NCBI RefSeq assembly: GCF_024713975.1
Contig: NC_091106.1
Location: 8,845,001 to 8,909,000, forward strand
DNA: 64,000 nt
From: Paralichthys olivaceus
Lineage: Eukaryota > Chordata > Actinopteri > Pleuronectiformes > Paralichthyidae
Reading direction: 5' to 3'
The position numbers and the translations under genes are program-made. The stretch's first letter is position 1. Every line of letters starts with the position of its first letter. The notes under the pieces are model-generated. The model was not told where the DNA came from. It did no database searches and was given only the letters and a program-made list of their open reading frames with translations. This document shows positions 12,535 through 22,600 of this stretch, piece after piece.

Positions 12535-14861
12535 GTCTATCAAATTATATAAAATATACATAAATATCCTTAAGTTAGCATGTGTACATTAGACTTAAGA
12601 CAGCAAACACAATGTTTTTTATTTTATGGTATTATTTTTTTATTATTATTATTTTCAGTTATTTTAGAAAAAGGTTTAGCAAATTGGTTTTGATTGATCC
12701 TACACTAAACTTCTCTTCAGTCATCTTTTCTCCTCCTCTCCTCCTCTCTACTCTTCTCCTCTCTCCTCTTTTCTGCAGTCATCTCTCCTCTCTTCTCCTC
12801 CCCTCTCCTCTCTGCTCTTTTTAGCTTGTCATCATAGTATAACAGTTTTATTATTACTATTCGGCCAGTCTACAATTCAGTTCATTGGGGACAATTCGAC
12901 CATATTTAAACATTGGGGGGGACTATCAAGGGATCATTTTCTTGGTAAGTTTGGTTCAAAGTATTATTTGATGCTATAAAAACAGGGTGAAACATGATTG
13001 ACTGAAACTGATTTGTGATTGACCGTACATGTGTATCAGTGGGACCTTGAAACAGCAGCTCCACACCATGATCACTAATGTATAGACTGCGTCTAAAAAA
13101 CGTCAAAATCCCAAGATGGCAGCAGTGCCCCTACCTGGGACATTTTGGCTTCATTTTTCTAGGAGGAAGTGGAGAAGTTGTCCATCTTTATATACAGATC
13201 AGTTGTGTATATTCAGCTTACAGAGGTAATTTCAGTTGTACTCACTGCGAGCTATGTGGTTGACCACGTCTTTTCGCTTGGATGTAATTATGGGTGAGCA
13301 TTGTTTTCTGACAGTAGTGGTTGAGAATTCCTATGAAATTTGTCTCTTTAAAGCTGTTGTCATCCACACTCTGCATTGTTACCTCATTGCTGCAATAAAC
13401 GAGTAACACTTCACATTAATGACATATCAAAATGAAACCATGAAATGCCACTGTGATATACTCACCTGGCATATTGGTTGCCCAACAAGCATGTCAGGGC
13501 ATTTTGAGCAGCGTTACGCTTGGCTTGCTTCTTGTTCCTCCCCACACCTTCGGGATACACCTGACCATTGCAGACTACCCTCTGGGTGAATCTGTGGAGG
13601 CATTTACCAAATCTTAATCAGTAAAGTTGACCTGAGAAGGCATTAGTGGGGTGGGAAAGTGGTTTTAATAACATAAATTACACTAATACTTCTTGGAATT
13701 GCTATTTGAACTCATCGTCTTTGTTGTGACGACTGTGTCTTACTCACATACTAAAGACTTGTTCAGTTTTGCTTGCGTCTAAAAGCTGAAACTTTCACAT
13801 TGCGTTTAGTAATGCACAGTCCTGCATCCTTAATTCAAACAGCTAAAGTTTTAGGTAATTGAACTCTTCTTTTTGTTTAACTCCTCTATCACATGTACCT
13901 GATCACTCTTCACTGTTCACTTTACAAATTTTTTATTGATCCAGAGGCAGAAAGGAATTAAAGGACAAATTAATGTGTGTAAACCTATATATGGGTGAAT
14001 TAGCAATTTTGACTCCTTCTATGACTCCGATATGCAATATGTTTTAGACATTAGATCAACACATTATACCTTTCTGTAATCCTGGAGAAGTTTTCTAACC
14101 ACACCCAAAGAAAGAATGGTGACATACTCAGAGGAGACATGACACAGCTTTTAGTGTTCTTTATGCCAAAAAAGGTACTTTTGGATCATCTCTGTCCTGG
14201 AGAGCTACTGATCATGTGCTATTATAAGTTGACAGACATGGACAGACTGTATCTACCATTAACTCCTGTCTGACAACTACAGATCACATGCTGCATCTCT
14301 TTAGTTTCTTCTTTTTTACTTCAGGAGGGAGAGAATTTAAATGACTGTTTAGCCAAAGCATGATGTCCCACATTATCAAGCATGTTTGATAAAGTGTGAC
14401 AACCAAACAATGTTTAAATCCTTTACCTTGGTCTGAATTATGTCACTGACCTTTTCATGCAAATCCAGGTGGGGGTCTAAATGACCCTTTCTGTGACATC
14501 GCCCCAATAAAGTCATGTGACTGTCATGTCATGTCATGTGATGTCCATGCTACCCTAAGGTAAAAGTCCTGTTGACTTGATTTGGATGGGACAGGAGATA
14601 AACAGGCGGAAGCTTCGGTGTCCCAGATGACCTGAATCACTCCGAATGATTTGGACTGTAAGTAAAAACCTGAGACAATCCTGCAGCTGTATATTTAGAG
14701 TCATGGTATTCTAATAGCTTCATGATTGAATCTAACACGTGTGTATGAACTTACATCTTATCATGGTCGGGTCCCGCGGAGCCCACGTCTTCAAAAATCA
14801 CCTCGTAGCCTGTTTTCTGTCCGTACTCGTTTAGCGCAGCTACGTAGTTTACAGATTCCAT
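6800..14861 (-). CDS. eif2ak2: PKR-like eIF2alpha kinase, copy A (two dsRBDs)
   Basis: Interferon-induced dsRNA-activated Ser/Thr kinase; by family it phosphorylates eIF2alpha and stops translation in virus-infected cells. Coding exons in transcript order: 14755-14861, 13466-13591, 13246-13389, 11884-12016, 11387-11481, 11014-11104, 10043-10086, 9789-9908, 9588-9689, 9278-9473, 8550-8690, 7532-7630, 7219-7281, 6800-6937. They total 1599 nt (532 aa plus stop) with matching phases throughout. dsRBD1 is about residues 4-76, with GPDH and a basic KNKKQAK stretch; dsRBD2 is about 95-165. A Ser/Thr-rich linker follows. The kinase starts near 247: GKGAYGHV loop, Lys281, HRD at 382-384, DFG at 402-404, and activation-loop Thr420 and Thr425 before YMAPEQ. 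All catalytic residues are present. The only ATG in the first exon that suits the dsRBD was taken as start. It is head to tail with copy B. No Z-alpha domain is visible, so PKR rather than PKZ. Confidence 0.95.
10703..10795 (+). repeat. Short tandem duplication in a PKR copy A intron
   Basis: Units of TATAAGTCAGGCTATAGTTA, in part followed by CTNATACAGACT, are repeated about three times with a period near 20-45 bp. Confidence 0.7.
11140..11348 (+). repeat. Minisatellite filling a PKR copy A intron
   Basis: About three to four units of roughly 60-65 bp, each containing CTCAGTATATATAAATTC and a TTTCAATA motif. It takes up most of the intron between the exons 11387-11481 and 11014-11104. Confidence 0.8.
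11645..11830 (+). repeat. Interspersed repeat, GCAGGATTA family (copy 2)
   Basis: Best-preserved copy in the window: TTAGCAGGATTACTCAAAAA, then a body with CCATGAAATTCTGTGGAGGG and GGAGCCGATCCAGA. It lies in a PKR copy A intron. Confidence 0.65.
12497..12531. repeat. (AT)n microsatellite
   Basis: About 17 AT dinucleotides in a PKR copy A intron. Confidence 0.95.
12725..12815. repeat. Polypyrimidine CT-rich tract
   Basis: Runs of CTCCTCTCCTC units on the plus strand, that is a purine tract in the PKR copy A transcript. Low-complexity sequence. Confidence 0.9.
13075..13200 (-). repeat. Short interspersed repeat in PKR copy A (relative of 23575-23700)
   Basis: The segment with CAAGATGGCAGCAGTG, GGCTTCATTT and AGGAGGAAGTGGAGA is a reverse-complement relative of the segment at 23575-23700 (CCACTTCCTCCCA, AAATGAAGCC). 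A related start (GACTGTATATAAAGACGGAC) also occurs at 12124-12145. Confidence 0.5.
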
Positions 14862-15018
14862 GATGGACGCAGCGGTCGAAGATCGATCTTAAATGACGTA
14901 AAGAGATAACAGCAATCAAAGCCCTAAGGTCTATGTGTTTCTCTGTCTTCTCCTCACCTGTGTCCAGCTCTCACTGCTCTTCCTGCACATGCACTTCCTC
15001 TTTTGTTTCAGCTCAGTA

Positions 15019-15030
15019 GGTTTCGATTTC
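15019..15030 (-). promoter_or_regulatory. ISRE-like element of PKR copy A
   Basis: On the minus strand this reads GAAATCGAAACC, one mismatch from the interferon-stimulated response element consensus GAAANNGAAACT. It lies 158 bp upstream of the copy A start codon, close to the spacing of the perfect match in front of copy B. A further GAAAC half-site lies just downstream of it in transcript direction, near 15005-15010. Function is inferred from sequence and position only. Confidence 0.65.
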
Positions 15031-15375
15031 CTCGGATAGACGCTGTTCACGTTCATCAGTTTTTTTTATGTTTGTACTTTATTCAACATTGAATAGTTTA
15101 CAAACACTAGGACAAAGGCAATATGATGATGATGATATGAGTATAATGATTAACAGTCAAAATAAAACATGAATAATAAAACCAATACATAATCATTTAA
15201 ATGATGAAGATGTATAGTAAACGGTGAAAAATGAAATATGATTAATACGACTAATACATAATAATACAAATACAAATTAGGCATCACCAAAAAGTACCAC
15301 AGTCAGTGCCCGTAGCTGCAGGTATATTACGTGTTATTGGTTGAAATATAATCCTCTTATTTGAACCAACCAACA

Positions 15376-15640
15376 CCCTCAGATAAGACAAGAAAAGATC
15401 AAACTTTATTGATGCCATTGACTCACTTGTTACAGCAACATTTCACAATTGAAATGTTGTCCAACAGAGTTAGACAAGAGAGTAAGTGATATGTACGAAA
15501 AAGAGGCAGTAAAGTCATCAAGGAGAATGTACAGAATACAGATAAAAAAATTAATAAATACAGATATGTACACATTTCACAAAGCTCAGAAGTCCTATGT
15601 TGTTACACTTTTTCTTAGCTCCTGCTCATTCTTTATTATT
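15376..15640 (-). repeat. Degenerate LINE-tail-like repeat between the PKR copies
   Basis: Includes CTTTATTGATG, TTGTTACAGCAACATTTCAC and a purine-rich body with AATACAGATATGTACAC, a pattern I recognise from common teleost non-LTR element 3' ends. Family assignment needs a repeat library. Confidence 0.4.
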
Positions 15641-15797
15641 TAATATTTTCCAAACGATGATCTTCAGAGCTTTCTTTCTTTTTTATTAATGTCCTTTCAG
15701 ACGACACACTGAGATAAACTACACATCGTTGTATCATTCTTTCATGAACCTTCAAACCTTCAACACTTCAAAATAAAATACCTTAACTACAATAATT

Positions 15798-15960
15798 ACT
15801 TCTCCAAAATTGTAAGCAGAATTACACAAAAACTACAGAACCAATTTCAAACAAACATGATGCAGGGACGGGGTCTGGGCCTGGGAAAAATCCATAAGAC
15901 TTTGGTGCAGATTCAGTTCAAGGATTCAAGATTATTTTTAACACTTTCACAATGCAACAT
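15798..15960 (+). repeat. Interspersed repeat, GCAGGATTA family (copy 3)
   Basis: A diverged copy: GTAAGCAGAATTACACAAAA, then GATGCAGGGACGGGGTCTGG and TTTGGTGCAGATTCAG. Lies between the two PKR genes. Confidence 0.5.
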
Positions 15961-16342
15961 GTAGCATCTTTCAGCTCAAGGACTCTTGATTTTTAAAAAT
16001 CTGCCATATTTACTAGGCTGATACAATTTGCTCCTTTCCACAAAAGGAAGGACACATGCAAGCTAGTTTGTCAACTCACGTGTGAAAGGTCCCTGTGACG
16101 TGCCTCTCTCTCTGCAATCCTCTGTCATACACACTCTCCCAAACTGGCAGTCTCACAATTCCCTTGCTTGTTGACTCCTCCCTGCCCCGCGTCAGTATCG
16201 CTGCCTTTTTTTTCTTTTCTATTTCTACTAAACAAACTAGACAAACTTGTTTGATTGTTCGACCTTAGCGGAGGTATGAGTTCTACTGAGTGCCATTCAA
16301 GAATAAAAGAACAGAGTCAGATCATAGTTGGTATATTTATGA

Positions 16343-16348
16343 TTTATT
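16343..16348 (-). terminator. Candidate polyadenylation signal of PKR copy B
   Basis: AATAAA on the minus strand, about 345 bp past the copy B stop. Another AATAAA overlaps the stop codon itself (16688-16693) but would leave almost no 3' UTR. Confidence 0.35.
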
Positions 16349-16692
16349 GTCTTAAGACCAGTGCTGTGTCAACACAGGCAGGATGCTCAGACACAGAGTA
16401 CACACCCAGAAGAAATGATTCTGTCATGAACTGTAAATGCAGCCATGTGACCTCCCTTTAACATATTTAACCAACAAAGAGCCACTTATTTCAACAGCAG
16501 CTGTCAAAATGATTGTACAGCCATGTCATGATTATTTGTTAAACATGAATAATGATGCAGTTTTAATCTAGTTCAGCGTAGTTCATGAATTTAAAAAGAC
16601 ACTCCCCTTAGCATATGAAGTATTATCAACTATGACTCCTGATTGTGATGACTCATGCTTTTGTCTTCTGTTTGAGTGTTTGCTTCATTTAT

Positions 16693-19600
16693 TTAGACAG
16701 AGTAACTTTCATGAGGCTTGTTTTTGAGTGTGGTGAATTTATAGGTGCACTCTTCTATGTCCTTCTTCAGTTTACCAGCCTCAGGTCGGTCCTCTGGCTT
16801 CAAACACAGCATTGACTTTATTATTTGACTCTGCAACGACAAAAATAAATAAATAAATAAAGCTGTACTTGTTCTCCAAGTTAAATTGATTAGGGCAACC
16901 AATCAAAGCACACTTATGTTTTTTTGCTCATCATCCATCCAAACACCTTTACCTCAGCCTCAACTACTGACCTGTGGTTGGTCATCACAAACTGCTGCCA
17001 CCTGTGGAAAAACTGTTTCATGTGTCAAGTAAAATGAAAGAAAGCTTCTCTACCTCTGGGAGAAAACTTTGAGAAAATCCTTGAGGAAGTTTCTGGTTTC
17101 GGGCATCGTCCCAAATCTGAAATACAGCAAAATCATAAAAGCGAGGAAGAACATGTGTTTTCTGTAATAAAAATGAAGAAACACGTACAAAATAATGTGA
17201 CTGATGGATGAATTCAATTTAGCTGCTTCAGTTTCGGGTCCTTATATGTGCATTATTGCTCAATGTCCCAATGTAGACATGAAGACACTTTTTAACCTTA
17301 AATGGGTTATTCCTATTTGAGTGGGCCAAATTTCTGCTCGATTGGCCATTGGTGAACACTGCAGAGCAGATGATAACTGTCTCAATCTTGCTCTATATTG
17401 TTTTTTTTAACTTTCTGTTAATAATATAATGCTGCCTTTTTCTTTTTATGTAAACCAACTTTATTTTAAATTTTACGGAGGTTTGAAACATTACCACTTG
17501 TAAAAATTCTTTAAACTTGTCAACATCTTTACAGTTTTGACCAGTTTTTAATAATTGGCAAGTAAATAAAAAAAATGTCTTGTAATTTTATAAATGTTTT
17601 ATTGTAATTTGACAAACTAAAAACTGTAAACAAAATTAATTTGGTCATAAAATTGCAGTTAAAGATGCTAAAAATAATCTTTTTTACAGTGTAGTGTGAA
17701 CTGTACAGTGATCTTAGAACCTTCAAAGTGGTGTAACACTGACATGCTGTGCAGTGTATAGCATAATGTGTCTGAGAACAACTCACCATTTTCTTCTCTC
17801 CTGACAGGTTCCAAAGAAGTTCAAAATAAATTAACCCCAGAGCAAATATGTCCACTTTTCTGTCGTAAGTGCTCCTGCTCTTCTGTCATGAAAACACAGT
17901 ATTAAAAAAAAAAGAGCAGCACTGCTTGTTAAAGCTCCCTTTGACCACCATAATTCAATAATACTGAGGAAACCTAACTTAATATCCATTCGTACCATCT
18001 CACCTGCTCAGGAGCCATGTAGGATGGGGTTCCTTTGTACTCCGTTCTCTCGATCAGGTTTTCAGCATCGTCGTCATTCTCAGCAGTGACCAGACCAAAG
18101 TCTCCAATCTTTACTTGTCCCTCCCGCCCAAACAGGATGTTGGCAGGCTAAGCAGAGGAAAGACAAACGCACAAAGATGTAGCTTCTGGAGTGACGTGAT
18201 GGATAAAGTTATGATTTTACCCACGTCGTCTAACCTTCAGATCTCTGTGGATGAACATCTTGGAGTGAATGTACTCGACTCCACTGACTATTTGCCCTGC
18301 AATGGATTGACTCTCTTCTCTTCTCTTTGAGTCTCGCAAGGATTTCTTCACATTCTGCATGTTTTTCTCATCGATCCACACTCTGAGTGTTTTGGTGTCA
18401 CACAACTCCATCTGAATGTAGAGGTACTTAACAGATGAACTACCACTTGACCTGGAAAGTTAAGAATTACTTTTATGTCACTTTTTTCTATAACATACAT
18501 TGTTTGTAGGTTACGACAGAGTATTAGGGCCACTTAAAGGGTGGGGGACTGAGATTTCCAGAATAAAGTTGTAATATGAAAAAAAGTACTAATTTTCCAA
18601 ACTTTAAGTCATCATTTTATAGCATTAAAGTCATAATTATGAGTTGAAATATTTTGAGGAAAAAAGTCGTTTTTTATTTACAAGATATAGTTTTTCAAGA
18701 AAAAAACAATAATTGCATGAGAAAAAAGTCACTACATCAGGAGAATGAAATCTTTTTTAGGCCTTATAAGATTTTAGGCTCTTTTGGTGGAAGAAATGTT
18801 TGGTAGTTAACTGCAGGACTGTCGTGGGTTTCATCTGTGTGATATTCAAAGAGGTTTTGTAGTTTCTCATGAAACAATGAGACCGGTTCAAGATTTTGGA
18901 TCCAGGAGTGGATGCAATTTCCTTGATGCTTATTCCCTAAAAAGTTTATTGTCTTAATTCTCTAATATTATTTTATTTTATTTTTTCATTAAATTACAAT
19001 CTAAGTCTTGTAATATTATGACTTACTTCTCAATTGTGAAATTATTCTCGTAATATTACTACAATATTCTCGAAATCTCCTCAAAAAGGATTTTATCAAG
19101 TGTGAAAGACTTACTGAGAGGAACTGCTACTGTCAGCTGAACTGTCCATTTGGTACCTGGAATCCTCCATCCAACATGTGTAGTATCGCACAATATTGCA
19201 GTGCTGGAGGTCTGATAGTGTTGCCACCTCTCGCAGAGCTTTTCTGATCCAATGAAGAACAAGAACATGGCTCAGTTCATAAAACTGAAAACTTATTTTG
19301 TACTGCATCTGGCATCTGGCAAAAATTCTTCCCAAATAAAAAGCCAACACAACGCTTATAAAAAAAAAAGACTCACTCTTTGCAGCGGACGATCTTTACA
19401 GCACAGTACTTGTCCAGCAGTTTTTCCTTTGCCTTGAAAACATAACCAAAGGCTCCTTTGCCGAGATGCTCTATGGCATCAAAGTCTGATGTAAATCTAA
19501 GATAAACACAATTTATGTTGAAGCAAAAAAGTTAAAACTATAACAAATGAGCAACACACAAACTATAAAGCTACAAAAATACTGAAAACATTTGCATACC

Positions 19601-22600
19601 TTGACATTACTGACTGCGCTGCTGTTTTCTTACATTGACTGTTCCCTGGAGTCTTGCCATGGAAATTAGTTATAGCCTTGACGCATGAGATAAAGTCAAA
19701 ATATAGAGATTAAAAATTTAAGCAAAAAACCTCAAAATAAACTGACATTATCAGCATCTTGTTACTTACCTCCATGCTCTTTCTCTGCACATTTTGGAAA
19801 TTTGCTGCAAGTCTACGATATCAAAATATAATGACAGGGCAGTGAGGTCAGTGGCGGATTGAGGACTTATGGCCCCTGAATTAGAAAATATTTCCTTGTT
19901 CAAACACATCCTGTACTTGGCTTAGAAATAAGTGTTCTTAACAAATTGTCATATTTATTGTTAGTTGTTGGTAAGTGACTTCCACATTTAAAAAAGGAGT
20001 ACTGAAAGGACAAGGCCACATCTGGGGCAAGAACCTCTCTGACCCTCCCCAGGATCCACCCCTAATTAGCGTTCAATTAAAGTTTGTATTGCAGCTTTGC
20101 AGTGGACAGCTTACCTTATTTTGGGCTTGACATCAGGACTTTGAGCCTTTGTAATGGGAAATAAAAAACTATTATCAGTTATACAGGTACCTGTTTAACT
20201 CTTATGGATTTCTGATGGTAATCTATTAATCACTTTCTGACATTGGAATAGTCGAGGCTGGTTAAAGGGATCGTTCACCGAGAAAAATAAAATTCACTCG
20301 TTATCTACTCACCACTATCATTAAAACTTCCTATTCGACTCGAAACAAGGTCATTTAAGCCTAAAAGTCCACTGGAAGTGTCTAAGCTAGTAGATGTAGC
20401 CCCATGATGGTGTGTCCAAAGGTCCGTGACCACCGTTTTCAGTCGAATATGAATGTTGGGGCTTGCGGACACTTGAATGACAACACATGAGCAATATGGA
20501 GGCCTGTTAAGTTTTTTATGTTGTTTTATTACATCTGAAGTGTAGGTCACCATTAACTTCAATTGTATTGAAATCTGCTGCAACAAAGTCTACCCCTGAG
20601 AATCCAGAAGTGTTTTGTGGACTCAAACACTTCACCATCGGCACAGTGGTGAATAGATAATGAATGAATCTTAATTCTACTGTGAACAATCCCTTTAAGT
20701 AAAACTGATTTCGACTTGAACAGTGAATTAAACCACCTTAGGATACTGTAACTTCTGCAAAAGCGTGTGTGTTACAAACTTGAGGATGAGAGGATTACAC
20801 AGGAAATAACAGACCTGATTTTTGGGAGGTTTTGGTGAAATGGTGAAAACACCTGAGTCACTTGTAGCTATCTGCTTGCTTTTTGACTGTACATCACTGC
20901 TTGGGGAGAACATTAAAACACATCATTACGATAATCTCAACTTTAAACATCGCCATCTGTTGTACTCTAGTTCAGAGCCTTACGGTGAGTTTGATAGTGT
21001 GGGCAGACTGGCTGACGAACTTTCACCGGACACAGTTACCTGAGAGGACAAAGGAAGAAGTGTTCAGCTGTTACACAGTACACATTAGTGTGAAAATTAA
21101 TGTATTGCTGCTTTCAGTCGTGCACTGAAGTCTGCACATTTTCCTGAAATTTTCCAGAGGGGCTGTATGTGAGAACGCAAACATCTAAGTCAGATGTTCC
21201 AGACATTTTTTTGAATTTTTCCTGCCAGACCTCTAATAAAGCGTCCAATATAGAAGCAAAATGTCAGCGAGTGGGCAGGTTGATGACGTTCCGAACATAT
21301 ATCTGAAGTATGAGGAAGTATGAACATCAATTTGAATGACAAATGATGCGTTACATTTTGAAACATGAAAATCTATTATAGTAGGAGGTGGTTCCAAAAC
21401 TTTTTAAAACCACAGTGTCCATTCATGATAATTATTTTTCAGGATCAGTTCAGGTTCTGTGAGTGTTTCCTAACTTTATATACTTGCTCTGTTTGTGTCA
21501 TACACCATTGTCGCTTTGCCATGAGTTTTTCGTCAGTGACTTTGATATTGATTGTTTATTTCGTCTGAAATGTTTAAAAACCTAAGATTAAAATGTTGTG
21601 AATGTAAATGTTGAAAAAAAAATTCTGTGGTGAAACATTATGAACAAGAATTACTTAACATCCATGTCATTCCAGACTCATACTGTGCGTAGTGAAGAAT
21701 CTGTATGAATTTAATTATAGTGAGTGTATTCATTTTGTTTGACCAAAATCTAATCCTTAACTGGTATCCCCAGGTTAACTTTACTATCAGCAACCTTATT
21801 CTCAATCTTTATTCTTATATTACTTTATTGTCAAAATATTTTTTCTTCATATTACCCTAATACTCATTGTTTAAGCACATCACATTAATAAGTAAGTTAA
21901 CAGGGTCAAGCATAAAATGAGCACATGCAAATAAAAACCATAATCTATCATATTCCACACGAATGAATGAATGAAAACCTTGTTGTCATAGTCGGTCTGC
22001 TCTTGAAGATCAGCCCAGGCCAGCTGAGCTGCATTTTGTTTGGCTTCTTTCACAGTCTTCCCCTCACCCACAGGGTAGTCCTTATTGTTGATCACCAACT
22101 TGTAGAAGAATCTGTGCAGGCAGGGAGGAAATGTTTAGAATGTTGTGTTAAGTTTTCATTCAGTGTGTGTATTCATGTTACAGAGGTTCAGTCGTACTCA
22201 CTGGGGGTTGTGTGCTTGACCGCATCTTTTCTCTAAGACGTAATCGTGCGAGCGCTTTGTTTTCTGACAGTACTGGTTGAGTATGCCAATGTAATTTCCA
22301 CCTTCTGTCTTTAGACTGAGGCTGTTTGTCCTATCACTGCAATACCAAGACAAATCGGAACACTAATTAGAAAACGTCTCAGAACAGAAGCAGAATGAAA
22401 CAAAACAATTTGCTCTCACCAGATTTCTATCACATCTTGTTTGGCTTCCTCTTTTTGCTGGCTTGAAGTGCCACCATATTTCTCATCTGCGGTCTTGAAA
22501 ATAAAAAGTGTGATTTCAATTATGATTCAATGAATGGAGCCTGGCCAACATTTAAAAAACCTTGAACACTTACAACTTTTCATTAAGGTCTTTACACATC

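Larger units (their letters stand above)
15031..16342. other. Spacer between PKR copies A and B
   Basis: No exon is recognisable. It consists of the two repeat fragments listed separately and AT-rich sequence, and separates the copy A promoter from the copy B 3' end. Confidence 0.7.
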
